Origin: Raffaelea ambrosiae
Taxonomy: Eukaryota; Ascomycota; Sordariomycetes; Ophiostomatales; Ophiostomataceae
NCBI GenBank assembly: GCA_002778195.1
Contig: PCDI01000006.1
Location: 101,021 to 165,020 of the forward strand
Direction: 5' to 3'
DNA: 64,000 nt
Below the pieces are notes generated by a model that was given only the letters and a program-made list of their open reading frames with translations, was not told the origin of the DNA and ran no database searches. Below, one piece after another: positions 12,744-25,156 of the stretch (within the stretch, counting starts at the first letter, position 1; each line of letters opens with the position of its first letter). Both the position numbers and the translations under genes were made by a program.

Positions 12744-14287
12744 GGGATGTCAAGTCTTGATGGACTGTGCACGCGATTCTGTCCGGCCTTGCGGTGTTGC
12801 CATCACTTTTCTTTTGCCACATACTGTTCTTATTTTCTTATTTTACCTTGCCTTTCATTTTACTCTTCTATTCCCACGACTCTCGTGCCATTTCATCCAC
12901 CCCCCCTTCTCTCTTTTTTTTTTCTCTTATCCTTTGTATTGTCGGATTGCCATATTTTGTTTATTTCTACGTCACGCCTTTGGTGCTTATTGTATATGAG
13001 TGATGAGAGAACAACTCGAAACCCAAGGGCCATTTTGATGCCACCACACTAGGCGCGAGACTTGACAAGTCACTCACGGGTGGACACGGGGCGAAGGCAT
13101 TTTCCCAACAAGCGGCGGCAGCAAGTATTTTCTTTGATTTGTACAATATTCTTGGAGTCCTGTGGCTTTCGGGTGATTTGGTAGTGCGACAACCCTGGGA
13201 CAGGGCTGACATGTTTGTTCTTCGGGATGCATTTGTTTTCTTGTCTGAAGTTTTAGAATGTTTCACGTGGAAGAGAATAGAAACTCGTATTTTCAATGAA
13301 TCCTCAAGCTTCGTGACCACGTCCTCGAACATGGTGTGCTGACAAAATCGTGGCTTTTCTGCCGGACCATAACACGGTACATAGCACCTGATTGCACGTC
13401 TGCATCTCGACAACATTCATGTCTCGGAAGCCTCACGAATCGCTGCCATCTCCAAGCTTAGACCTGCCTGCCTCTGTTCCATCCTAATAATCAGTCTTTC
13501 CCTGGCTTGCAGAATGCTGTGTGATCCTTTTGTATACTCGCATGACCTGTCAATGAGTTCACGATCTCTTGCGATGGGGCTGTCTAATTGTGTGTTTCTA
13601 CTGGTCGGGCGATCGGGCCCCCCGTTGCAGTGGCAGCTCTGTTGACTAACGTCGACGTGCAGTAGTGCAGTTTGTCCCGTGGGCTTGGGATCCCGCCCTT
13701 CTTACTATTCCTCCCATCTCTATTCGTCCATGCTGGCTGGCTCTTGGTCTTGCCAGGCCAGCCCGACAATGAATGGCCTGTATCGGACATCGATGGCGGG
13801 CCACCATCTGCAGAGCGGTGCAGAAACCGCGCTGGCGAGAGACAGCCTCTCATCTCGAATTCAGATTCTTATCACCTTTGGGCTGACTTTGCTCTCGCTT
13901 TCGCAGACAGACCACAATTGCCCTAGATGCCCACAGAATGACGTAGAACTGAACGCATATGGCCAAATAAACTGACCTTCTTCGCCAACGCGTTTGTCTT
14001 TGACCGAGTGCATAATTTTAGCAGCAGCCAGAGACGCGCTGTTTTGATCCGCCGTGCTGCTTGTCTTCCCCTCTCCTGGCCAATTCCCCTCTTCCTTTTC
14101 TTCCTCAGCATCCTGGCAGCTTATCTTTCTTCTGCTGCAGCCAAACCTTTTCTCTTCTCTACTTGTTGCGTTTGCAGTGTTCATCACGAATCACGAATCA
14201 CGGTCCCTGTTTCCTCACTCGACGTCTTTCTTGCTCAACTCATCCACACTGATATCAAGAGCACAAACACAAGCAGCAAGCACCACG
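12744..14287. other. Intergenic, 3' flank of Myb gene and promoter of DHAD gene
   Basis: No gene is recognised. The first 250 bases are T-rich 3' flank (long T/C tracts near 12900-12960). The last 250 bases before 14288 are C/T rich, a common feature of fungal promoters and leaders for strongly expressed biosynthetic genes. Confidence 0.6.
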
Positions 14288-16586
14288 ATGCCTCACTCTG
14301 ACGGTGGTACAGCGGCCGAAGCCGCCGGCAATGTCGCTCCCACTCGCTTTTCGAGGCCGGGAGACTATGTCCACTTCGACGCTCTGCCTCCTGGCGGTGC
14401 GTTGAATCGGTGGTCCCAGAACCTCACTCGCGGTCATGTTCACCCTGGTGCTCAGGTAGGTCACCCAAACATCATTTCCTGAGGCTACATTTCGTGCTAT
14501 GCATCCTGACTCAAGTATGATAACAGGCCATGCTCTACGCCGCCGGCGTGCCTAGCCGTGACAAGATGAAAAATGCTCCCCAGGTTGGCATTGCCACCGT
14601 CTGGTGGGAGGGAAATCCATGCAAGTGAGTTCTGTGCTACTCGTGTGATGACAACGCGTCTCTGAGATCAAGTTCCATGCAAGGGGCAAACATTGCAGCT
14701 AACCCTTTTTTTTTTCTTGCGCCAGCACCCATCGTAAGTGACAAGATTATCTGGTGCTGTCAGCCTCGTGAGAGCAAGCAAAACAGAAATCATCATGCCT
14801 TTGAAAGGCTACAACTGACACAGCATGCCAGTCCTTGAGCTGGGCAAGATTGTCAAGAAGGGTGTCGAAAAGCAGGACATGATTGGGTGGCAGTACAACA
14901 CTGTTGGTGTGTCGGATGGTATCACTATGGGCGGCGAGGGTAAGCAGCGCTCCTCTTCATTAACATGCTCTCTCTCGATGAGTTTCTGAATGCAAGCTGA
15001 TATCAGTTGCCAACCTGCCTTAAGGAATGCGTTTCTCGCTCCTGACACGCGAGATCATTGCTGACAGCATCGAGACTGTGACATCTGGCCAGCACCACGA
15101 CGCCAATGTCTCCATACCCGGCTGCGACAAGAATATGCCGGGTGTTATCATTGCTGCTGCACGTCACAACCGGCCATTTGTCATGATCTATGGTGGCACT
15201 ATTCGCAAAGGCAAGTCCGTCCTCCTGGGCGACAAGGACATCAACATCTCTCTGTGCTACGAGGCTGCTGGTGCTCTGGCCTACGGTCGCCTGCAAGCTG
15301 CACCAGGGTGTAAACTCGCCGTGAAGGGCGAGAATGGCGTCAATTATGTCGACCCAACACCCGAGGATGTCCTCGAGGACATTGAGCAACACGCCTGCCC
15401 TGGTATTGGAGCCTGCGGTGGCATGTACACCGCCAACACCATGGCCACGGCCATCGAAGCCATGGGTCTCTGTTTGCCTGGCAGCTCATCCTACCCAGCG
15501 GCGTCTCCCGAGAAGGCCCGAGAGTGTGAGAAGGTCGCCGAGACCCTGAAAGTCGTTATGGAAAAGGACATACGCCCTCGAGACCTCCTGACACGTGCTT
15601 CCTTCGAGAATGCCTTGGCCATCACCATGGCTCTTGGCGGTAGCACCAACGGTGTCCTGCATTTCCTGGCCATGGCAAACTCGGCCGACGTGCCGCTGGC
15701 TCTCGAAGACATTGGCCGCGCTTCAAACCGTGTGCCCTTCATCGCCGACCTGGCTCCTAGCGGCAAGTACTACATGGAGGACCTGTACAATGTTGGAGGC
15801 ACGCCCTCTGTACTGAAGATGCTCATTGCGGCCGGCATCATCGATGGAGCCATCCCCACCGTCACGGGCAAAACCCTGGCAGAGAACTGCGCCGGCTGGC
15901 CATCCCTGGACCCAGGCCAGAAGATTGTGCGCCCCCTCTCGGATCCCATCAAGCCCACCGGCCACCTGCGCATTCTGCGTGGCAATCTGGCCCCGGGTGG
16001 CGCTGTCGCCAAAATTACCGGCAAGGAGGGCCTGAGCTTCACCGGCGAGGTGCGCACGTTTGAGAAGGAGTACGAACTGAATACGGCGCTGTCACAGGGC
16101 CTGATCCGTGCCGACTCGGGGAACCTCGTTCTCATTGTCCGCTACGAGGGCCCCAAGGGTGGTCCGGGTATGCCGGAGCAGCTGAGTGCCAGCGCTGCCA
16201 TCATTGGTGCCGGCCTGACCAACGTCGCCCTGGTCACTGATGGTCGCTACAGCGGCGCCAGCCACGGGTTCATTGTCGGCCACGTGGTCCCAGAGGCTGC
16301 TGTGGGTGGCCCTGTTGCTGTCGTGAAGGATGGGGACCTCGTGCGCATTGATGCTGTTAGGAACAGCATCGATGTGATTGCCGTGCGCACCCGCGAGAAG
16401 GGCGATGACAAGGAAGATCCCCCCGAGGCTGTCATAGAAGAGCTCAAGAAGCGCCGGAAGGAGTGGGAACCCAAGAAAATGGTGCCCGCTCGCGGCGTTC
16501 TGGCGAAATACGCTCGTCTCGTGAGCGATGCCAGCCACGGAGCCGTCACCGACCTGATACCCGACAACGCCTATGCCGACTGGTAA
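14288..16586 (+). CDS. Dihydroxy-acid dehydratase (IlvD/Edd family)
   Basis: Five exons are inferred: 14288-14455, 14527-14624, 14726-14733 (8 nt), 14832-14939, 15025-16586, giving 647 residues. Family enzymes dehydrate 2,3-dihydroxy acids in valine, leucine and isoleucine synthesis using an Fe-S cluster. Candidate cluster ligands are Cys88 (WWEGNPCN), Cys161 (PGCDKNMPG) and Cys258 (GACGGMYTANTM). The C-terminal barrel has GLTNVALVTDGRYSGASHG and ARGVLAKYARLVSDAS. The micro-exon joins ...GNPCN to LLELGKIVKKG; both flanking introns have GT...AG ends and branch-like GCTAAC or CTGAC. The N-terminus (MPHSDGGTAAEAAG) is acidic and shows no mitochondrial presequence, unlike canonical Ilv3, so this may be a cytosolic paralogue or a sugar-acid dehydratase of the same family. 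I leave the symbol empty for that reason. Confidence 0.88.
14726..14733 (+). other. 8-nt micro-exon of the DHAD-like gene
   Basis: The sequence CACCCATC lies between a T-rich acceptor (GCGCCAG) and a strong donor (GTAAGT). Only its inclusion, joined to the acceptor ending at 14831, gives the in-frame peptide GNPCNTHLLELGKIV expected of the family. Confidence 0.75.
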
Positions 16587-17547
16587 ATCAGAAAAGGGCC
16601 ACAACGCAGGTTGCGTCTGAAAATTTAGTGCAAGGAATTGGCGATGGATAGGAATGGCATGTCCGCCAAGTAGTTGTCAGGGACAGAATATGGGAACTGC
16701 TTTCGCATCATTGCCTGAGGCGCAGAGATGGATCACAGCAAAAGTGAAGGATTGATAAAAAGAAAGCAAAGCGCTAGAGAACCCCGGGCTGAGCAGCCAA
16801 AGAAGAGCGAACGCCTTTAGGTTGTTAGTTACCAAGTTGCTATAAATGAAACAACAGTCCCCGAATCGAGGCCTAGAATTCCGCGCTCCTCATCTTGTCC
16901 ATCAAAAGATGCGAGCGTGTACTTTGGTATGGATTGCATTGAAAATGACAGACAGCTTGCAAACACAGAATGCCGTGTGTCCACCACACAAAGCCGAGAT
17001 TCGGTATGTTTCGCCCAGCACGAAAAGACGTCGAAAACACGCCGAGCCGCCGCCCAGCAGCCTTTCAAAAAGCTCTTATTCCCCCCTCTTGCAATTTATA
17101 CTGTGCCAATATGCGCCATCCTTGCGCCCACGCCTCTATTACAGAACGAATCAACCAAAGAACAGCCGCCAGACAAAGCCATAAGGGGCAGCTACCAAAC
17201 GTATTACTTGTGCAGAACAACAAATGGTGCAAATCATGAAGCCAGCAACACGCGTGGCACAAGACTCCAATCCCTTCCCAAGAGACCGAGATTAAAAAGA
17301 AATAAAGCAGAGACAAGAAAGTGATATTATCACTCGAATGCTTTCGGAAAGGACGGCGGCCAAAACTGTCGGACGGGGAAGAGTCCCAATCAAACAGAAT
17401 CAGACATTGCTGGACAACATTTCGATAGACGGAAACAAAAACAAAACAATGAAAGCACAAACACAAACATCATGAACATGATCATCGACGCTGCCGTCTA
17501 TTTAGTAAAGCATCGTTGAGAAAATGCGGGCCCGAACTCTTGGATGT
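16587..17547. other. Convergent intergenic region
   Basis: Lies between the 3' ends of the dehydratase and mannosyltransferase genes. It is A-rich, without a recognisable gene; short open frames have no family resemblance. Confidence 0.6.
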
Positions 17548-19451
17548 TCATGGGCTGGCCCAGCCGCCGGCAACATCAACCCATTCAGCTAAACAGCTGC
17601 CCTCTTTGCCTTCAACGTCCACAATGTCAGTGTCGCAGCGGCAGCGGCAGCCCACGCCGTTCTCCTTTGGTTCATCATAAAGCTCCCAGTACTGGTCCTC
17701 CTCAATACGCTTGCGCTCATCCAGGGTTGTCTTCTCGAGGAACGGCTCACGAGGTAGTTGGCGCCCAGGCGCGTTGGCAGGGCAGTGTTGAATGGTGGTG
17801 TGACGATATCCAAAATCGCGGAAATAGTGGATGTCGCGAGGAGCGAGGAGAACGCCGGCAGCAAGCGAGTGGATGGGTGCATCACCCCACTGGAGACGAG
17901 TCAGTATGGGCGCAGGTTACCACGAGCATGTCGATGGACGGAAATCATCGGGATTCTTTGCGTGTGTTTGCTTCTTCGCTTGCTTGTTTGTTTGTATGTT
18001 TGTGCACTTACTCGTTCCATCCAGAAGCCACCACTGCGATCCATCATCTGGAAGAAGTCCTCGTATTCCTTGCTTCGAAAGAAACTGAGCTTGGCAATCT
18101 CGAAATTGGACCAGAAATGGCACATGTTGTACTTCTCCCCTTCCATGGCCTCGGGGTCAATTTCGGGCATATTGTTCCGCGACGGGTCGGAACGAAGGAT
18201 TTCCTCAGGCAAGGGAGGCTTGTAGTTTGGGTCGTCTTCAGGCAGGTCTGCTTCCTTCTCTGGCTGCGGCTCAACAAACATTTCCCACAGTCCTTTCGAT
18301 TCCAGGTTGTTCGCCCGCTTGTATGCGGAAGCGTAGCGGAACATGTTAGGCACGGTCTCGCGGAGCTCTTTGACGGCGATCGTAAATCCGTACGTCTTGT
18401 TGGATTTGATCATTTCAAGGAACGGGTCGCTGTACTATTGTTAGTTGGGAACACGGTGCATCAGCCAGCGAAAGAAGAAGCCATACTATGTAATATCGCA
18501 GAAGTACTTGATCTCGGGCTCAAGGCGCCAGTACCATTCGTACTTGGCAAGAAGCTCGTGCTTGTAGAAGAATCTGTTACCGATTGTCAGCACAATTGTC
18601 CTCGTGAGGGGCATTCGCATAGGGTGTCAGGTCTCGCGTACCCCGAGTAGAATCTGCACATGGCGTGGTAGCTCTCTAAACCACCGTACATGACGGCAGC
18701 ATCGCCCTGTTTGGCGATGCCTTCCTTCGCGACCTTGGGGTCGATCCAATCGGGGAATCCCCACATGTCGGCGCCGACCTTTCCAAACTCAACTTCGCCA
18801 GATGTGTAGTTACGAACAACGTCCTTGAATGTCTGGTTGAACTCGCCGTCGTTGAGGAACACGTAGGGGTAGTGGTACCACCGGTTGAAGTGCCGTTCAA
18901 TGGACTTTATCGACTGAATGACACCTTCCAGCTCCTTGTTTCTGGCCAGCACAACAAACGCACCGTTTGCCCGTGGCGTGCTCGTGTCAGGCTCGAGACA
19001 TCCGTTCACGAAGACCTTATCGTGCTCTTCACTGATCTTGCTGTGATTGGAAGAAGAATCAGTACCAAAGCGCCGCCACAAAAACCAGGGTGCAGTAAGC
19101 CCGCCCCCCCCCCCAAACTCCATACAGTCACCAAAGAGGCATCAAGAATAGAAACTTAGAAACTAACCGAATGGCTGGGGGTGCCCCAGCGGGCATCAGA
19201 ATCCGGCCTGGAGAATTGGGGTGTCTGACGAAGAGCACCAAGATCAGGATGACCACGATCAAGGGAAACAGTAGAACAACACCCAGAGGCACAGAAATGC
19301 TAGAGTTTCCCTTTAATCGTAATGGCCGGCGGAAGAAGGCCAGCCGCTGCATCAGGCGGGATCGAGGGTGTTTGCTCTTGTCATCCACAGAGGGCAGCTG
19401 AGGCGTCGGCGCAGCCGGGATGAATTTGGACGCTCGTCGTATGAGATCCAT
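17548..19451 (-). CDS. Alpha-1,2-mannosyltransferase, KTR/KRE2 family (GT15)
   Basis: Five exons are inferred: 19451-19168, 19040-18642, 18573-18487, 18429-18012, 17889-17548, giving 509 residues with consistent phases. This is a type II Golgi membrane protein: a basic cytosolic tail, one transmembrane segment near residues 53-76 (VPLGVVLLFPLIVVILIL), a short stem, then the luminal catalytic domain. GT15 landmarks are NGAFVVLARNKEL, YPYVFLNDGEFNQTF, YEWYWRLEPEIKYFCDITYDPF (an active-site region spanning an intron), KTYGFTIAV and YNMCHFWSNFEIA. The C-terminal part GDAPIHSLAA also matches the family. Such enzymes add alpha-1,2-mannose to O- and N-glycans of wall and secreted proteins using GDP-mannose. 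A poly-C stretch near 19111 lies inside intron 1. Which KTR paralogue this is cannot be told. Confidence 0.92.
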
Positions 19452-21800
19452 GGTGGTGCTCGAGATTGGACAACACGATAAGAGGGGGAAAAGACGGCGT
19501 ATCGTAACATGCGCCTCTGGCGCTGGCACTGCTTCGTCCTGCGACTGCAGTTGTACTCGAGTGACTTTCTGTCTGATACGATGCGTCCTGTTGACGATGT
19601 TGACAATCCGAAGCAGAGGCGTGTCCCCGATCTTCCGAGGCTGGTTGTCAGTTATGTTTCAAGTTGTGAACGATGCGTACAGGCGATCGCAGGACAGAGA
19701 ATGCCGCTAAATTCTATTCCGACAGGCCAACTGTATCGCGAAAACCGGTGAAGTCTTTTGACTTTGCTCGGCGCAGACGTAACGAACAGCTGGGATGCAA
19801 GGACCCTGGGGTGGTTCTTTCGAGTGTGCGAGCTGTCGCTCAAGATAGCCGGCACACTGGCTGGACAGAGGCCCAGACGCTTCGTCGACTGTGAAATTGT
19901 TGGAGACAAGGCTCGGCCAGGATGATGGCCAACGACAGATACCGACAGCGACAGGTATAGATGGAGATCGGTTGCTCCCTTCAAAAAGGGACGGCAAAGT
20001 AGAGTTGTTGGAAATTCTTGTCCGTGAAGGTGGCTGATATGACTAGAGGTGATAATGTCGCTGTCAACGCGCTGCTAAGCATTCTGTGTCAGCCACGAGA
20101 GGTCGATGTGACTCTTGGAAATACCGTGGGTGTCTCGAGGAGATGGAAAGTTCGTCGCTGGTAACGTCAGGAGCTGTGCAGAAAAAGGGAAGAGGCCATT
20201 TCACCCGTCGCTGTTTTTTTTACGAGAATTGGTTAGGAGAGATTGCGGATCCACGGCACAGTGCCGAAGGCTCTTTAGTTTACGGAGTGGCCATTTAGTG
20301 GCGCTAGCGGCCAACGCGTCACGAATGCCCCGGCAGGTCCAGCCTGCGTCCAATTCCTGATACTCCATTGGCTGAGTCAAGCAGCCAGGTTCAGACGCCC
20401 CGATCTGCAAACGCTCTGCACGCCGCATCGTCGAAACAGCGACCGGTTGCTGTTATGAAGCGGCGACCTCTGGCAAGCCTTTGGAGACATCGGTGGGCGC
20501 ATTGCAATGCAGCGCTGATTTGTCGGAGCTCACTCGTACCGAGTTTGGTGGCGACTTCCCCTTTCACCCCTTTCTTGGCCCCTTTTCGACTAGCGCGTTA
20601 TGTTCCAGAATACAACAGAACCCCGTCTGGGGCAGAGACTTCACTGATATGTCCCGTCGAAATCAAGATTAAATGCCATGTGAATGTCGTAGGCGGATGA
20701 TGTCTAGGTTGTTACCCGGACCAAGAGCCCGGCCACCAGAACCCGGATGAATACCGGGCAGACCTTGTAGCCCAGGGTGCTCTGACGCATGGAAGGGCAA
20801 GGTTGTCTTGGCGGCCATAGGATAATATCAACGGCGTAGTTACATCGTAGTCTTGTAAGCGCGCAAAGGGACAGACAGCATTTCGTCTAATAGGGAGGGA
20901 GGCCCAACTGCAAAGCTGAAATTGGCAAACAGCATTGTTTATACTCGTGCACACAGAAGCCTTTGGCCATCGATTTGTGGATCTGGTCGCATGCCGAATT
21001 GTCCAAGAGGTTCCACCGGACAGATCCAACATTCAGACGATGAAATATACTTGCTTCCTTTCCATTTGTGGTGCAGCACCTGTTGTGCACTAGTACACTC
21101 GGAGGATGCACTTGCTAGTGGCCCACTCTCGCCACAGGCCCGTAGGTTTCTCGAGACAAGTTGCTATATTTGTACTGCAGGTCACGACATGTCCACATGC
21201 GGAAAAAGAAGTAAAAAGAAAAAGAAAAAACTTGCTGGCCGGGGAAGACCACACTTATTCGTGACCGTCTGAATTTTCTAGCTAGGGTGTTGACTCTGCT
21301 CACAGGATCCCGCAGCAGGATAACTATAATATGTACGGTTGTCTTACATGCAGTAAGGCAGGCCAAAACTGACACTTTATCACTCCTAATAAATACCAAG
21401 GACTCCCCCCGCCGGCTTCGCCGGCCTCTAGTTTAGTTGGATCATTCAATTATTACCTACTTCCCTACTTGCTATTGCATCTATGTCGTAGACGGTAGTC
21501 TGGTGATAGAGTAACCGCCCGGCTGGCTAGTCCTCCACGTTATCGTGACAAATCAAGCACGTAACACTCTTTATCAACATGCGATTGCTGGCAGTTTGTT
21601 CTTGGATGCCCGTCCTCTACCAAGTCCTAGACCAACAGGAACGAACAAAATTCAAACAACGTAAGAAAGAGAGGAAAATGAATAATGGCATGACAAGGAA
21701 TATAAAGGGAAATGGTCTGCCAGGCAATCAACACTATGGCAGGCTCCAACTAGTGATTACCAACTGGTAAACCCTATGTACGTTGTGAGCGCTCGTAATT
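19452..21800. other. Intergenic between mannosyltransferase and subtilase
   Basis: About 2.3 kb holding the mannosyltransferase promoter and the subtilase 3' flank. No frame shows a recognisable domain. A short GC-rich inverted repeat at 21411-21425 is the only structured element seen. Confidence 0.6.
21411..21425. repeat. Perfect GC-rich inverted repeat
   Basis: GCCGGC-TTC-GCCGGC forms a perfect 6-bp stem with a 3-base loop, preceded by a C run. It sits about 375 bases beyond the subtilase stop codon. It resembles a hairpin terminator, but fungal Pol II genes do not use such terminators; it may be a fragment of a repeat. Confidence 0.6.
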
Positions 21801-23239
21801 CTAAGCTGAAGGGTTTCCATTAAATGCCAGCGCATTAACGGTACCGTCAGGAATACTGGTGAGCACGCTTTTCTGGGCGGTGCTCTGGATGTAGGAGCAA
21901 AGCTCCTGGGGGGGTTTGGAGCCAAGAAGAGCCAGGAGGTATGCGCCGAGGCCAGCGATGTGAGGGGTCGCCATCGAGGTACCAGAGATGGTGTTCTGCA
22001 AACTATAGTTAGCTGCGACTCTTTATGTGAAAGATAGAACGTATACAGGGGTTTTCTCAAGAGAGCTGGGAAAACCCACCGTGGCATTCTTGCCGCCAAT
22101 CCAGGTGCTCAGGATGTTAGTGCCAGGGGCAAAAATATCAACAACATTGCCATAGTTGGAGTAGTAAGCGATGGCGTCAGAAATCTCTGAAGACCCAACA
22201 GTGCAGACGGTGGATTCAGATGCGGGCGACGATTCGGAAGCATCAGTACCATCGTTACCGGCAGCAACGGCCAGAAAAACGCCGGACGAGATTAGAGCGG
22301 CTGCAGCACTGTTGACGGCAGCGCTATAGCCACCACCAAGGGACATGTTGGCGACAGAACCCTTCGGGCAGCTTCTGCTCGCAGCATCCTTGGCAACAAA
22401 GTTTATGCCCGCAATGACGCCAGAGCTGAGAATGGTTAATCATACTTTCCAATGGAATGACTGTCTGGTTTAGTTCTGCACCCACTTAGTTCCAGATCCA
22501 CTGGCGTCAAGGACCTTGACAGCATAGAGCTTGGTTTTCTTGGCAACACCATAATTGTCGGATCCAATGGTGCCGGCGACATGAGTTCCGTGGCCGTTGC
22601 CATCCGTGTTGCTGCCGTCGCCAGCATAGTTGGCGAGGAAGGTAGCGCGGCCGCCGAAATCCTATACCATTATTATACATGTACTGGAAGGCCAGCAGCA
22701 GAATCTTATACACATACAGTGTGGTTGACGTAGATACCCGTGTCTATAACATAGGAGCACGTGCCCTCACCGGCAGTGTCATCGTAGACGTATGAGGAGA
22801 CGTTGGCCTTCTTGTGAGAAATACGCCCAAGGCCCCAAGGAGCGTTGTATTGGGTGACGTACGATGTGATATGAACAACCGCATCTTGCTCAATGTAATC
22901 GACCTTCGGAGAGCTATTAGTATAAATCTGTGTTAATGACATTGGTAGCAGAACCCTTACATCCTCACGGTTCTTCAGTGTGTCGAGGGAATCATTGTCC
23001 AGGGACATGGAGAAACCGCGGAAGCCGTCGACGGTAAAGACATGGTCGGCATCACCCGGGACAGAGCTCACGGCATCCTGGATCGAGGATGTGGTGAAGC
23101 TGTCCTTTAGCTTGACAATGTACTTGCCGGGGATCAGCTGGGCGTCACGAGCACGCAGAATTGGAGCCGGCTCAGCCCTCTTCGCCGTTGGAGCAGCAAT
23201 CACCAGAGGGACCAGAGAGAGGATCACGAGGGCATGCAT
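21801..23239 (-). CDS. Secreted subtilisin-like serine protease (S8, proteinase K type)
   Basis: Five exons are inferred: 23239-22961, 22903-22718, 22661-22486, 22425-22080, 21995-21801, giving 393 residues. A signal peptide (MHALVILSLVPLVIAA) leads into an I9 propeptide (LIPGKYIVKLKDSF to about residue 105). The catalytic triad is visible: Asp147 in YVIDTG, His179 in GHGTHVAG, Ser336 in ISGTSMATPH; the oxyanion Asn lies in AAGND. The first intron (57 nt) ends unusually in CCGAAG, but removing it gives the expected REDVDYIEQDAVV. Its length and triad order match extracellular alkaline proteases of saprotrophic and pathogenic ascomycetes. Autocatalytic removal of the propeptide and broad protein hydrolysis outside the cell are expected. 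Confidence 0.93.
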
Positions 23240-25156
23240 TTTGAAGCGGTATGTATATGAGATGTTGGGAAGATTCTAAACGGATCAAAGTGTGCAGAGG
23301 TGAGGGATGAAGACGAGTGGTGAAATTACTGGAGCATCGAAGGGTGAAGATATAGCTGGTATTTATATTAAAAATAGTACACTGACATCCTCAAAATTGT
23401 ATTCAACCCTTCCATAGAAGGAAGCTAGAATGTCGCGATCCTTATGGTCCTACATGCGATATTCCACTCTGCCAAGAGGCTACGTGCTCGATGGGACGCG
23501 CTTGTGTGGTATCATTGCAAGGGCAACGGGGACACTGAGTTAGTTATGGCGATCCTTCGAACATTGCCTGCTTCCTCATTGGGGAGCATGGCAGTTACAT
23601 GAGAACCAAGGTCCACAGACAACCGTACCAGGCTTGACAATCCCGCGCGCATTGACCAACGACACGGATACCGTTCAGCGCACACAGCTTGTACCATCTT
23701 GTGTAGCGTACAATATTTAGCGGAAAAGACAAGGGCATTGTGGGTGGCCGTCAGCATCTGTGACCCGGGTCCTGGTACAGCTGATAATTTATTCAACCCA
23801 GATGCCAATAATAAGCCAAATCCGTTTCTGCTATGTAGCTTCGGCCATCCTTTGGTGTGGCTGAGGGTGGTCGGAACAAGGTCCGAGTTGTACGCGTTGA
23901 CGGCGACGAGAAGGTTTCGGTGGACATCTGAGTTGGGGGCTGTGTCCACAGGACTACAACCTCCGTCCGCGCCCCACAATGCTGGCTCACTCCATATTGG
24001 CCATTGAGCCAGCCAGCACACGCAGGATTCCGGAGTTTGGTGGTTGTCAGTTGACATACGGTGTACTGGTGCATTGCCAAGGGGGGTAGGGGTAGGGAAG
24101 AAGGACCGGCATAGGGTCCTTCCCGTTTGGGAAGTGGGTAGCCGCCAGGAGTCCAGGCACAGCGCAGCCAAGGACGCTTCTCCACCAAACGATCCACGGT
24201 TGTCAACGGCCAGTGTGGTTAGCATTGCAGGCGAATCCGCCAACAGCGCTCGAGAACGAGGATAAGGCTGCCGCCGAGGTTGCTGCGGGGTTCCACTGCA
24301 CTCGCAGAGTGGTTCTCGCTTCGTCATAGTTATCTCTTGGCCTGCCCTGAGATGACTCCCGGCCTTCTCTTCATCGTCCACATCCTCCCGTCCTTGAGGC
24401 AGAGCGGGCCAGCCGCAATCTCCCCAGGCAACCTACCGTAAATGCACAAAAAAAAAAAAAATCCGATCCGCATCAATCGTGCCTTGCCACTTGCCTTTAT
24501 TGGCATATTCTTCTCATTTTGTTTGCTTGGCTCTACTGACACCTGACGTCAAAGATCTCTGATAGCTTCATCCGAGGGAGGCCGCGGTTTCGAGAAGTCT
24601 GGCTGGTTGACTGATTTCCCCTTTCTTTCTTCGCTACTCTGCTGCCGCAATGTAGCTGAAAGTGGTTAATGGGGTTTGACTTCTGACTCGGGGGGGAATC
24701 TATTAGATGTTTCGGCAGTTGTGCCAACAGCGCGTTGCGCCCGCTGTATTGGGTCTTGGCAGGGTAAATCAACGGGTGCTCTGGAAAGCATCAATTTCAA
24801 TGACCATCCAATTGGAACCTCAACCTTGAGGACGCAGATACGAAAGGCTCTGAGTGGCCAGCTCGTGTTGTTGCTTCGGGAACGCTAAAGGCGGGCGGAT
24901 AAAGCTTCCAGGCAGGACTAATATTTTTCTCTGGGGGTTTTGTTCCTTCGTCTTGCGTGGCCTCAGGTTGTCCCCTAGAATTGCCGTTGTTGGCGATGCT
25001 TGCGTAAACTCGCGCAGGAGAACCTACAGCATTAATACATGCTAAATCGACCTGTCTTGGCTCGGGTGCCAAATTTCTAATGTCTGATCCATCTGTTGGC
25101 CAATCCTTTACCGACCTGTCGGTAACCTACCTCGGCTTGTCTGACGATTTGCCTTC
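23240..25156. other. Gene-poor interval upstream of subtilase
   Basis: No recognisable coding region is seen. An open frame on the minus strand at 23512-24381 has no family resemblance and no clear start context. AT-rich blocks near 23350-23400 may belong to the subtilase promoter. Confidence 0.55.

Noticed and set aside
21411..21425. Rho-independent terminator
   Set aside because: The hairpin is GC-rich but has no following T run and the locus is eukaryotic.
22928..22960. 33-nt intron, or no intron, in the subtilase propeptide junction
   Set aside because: Too short for a fungal intron or gives an unfamiliar insertion; the 57-nt version ending at CCGAAG restores REDVDYIEQDAVV exactly.
23512..24381. 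289-codon open frame, minus strand, in the subtilase upstream region
   Set aside because: No recognisable motif, irregular composition and no plausible exon partners.
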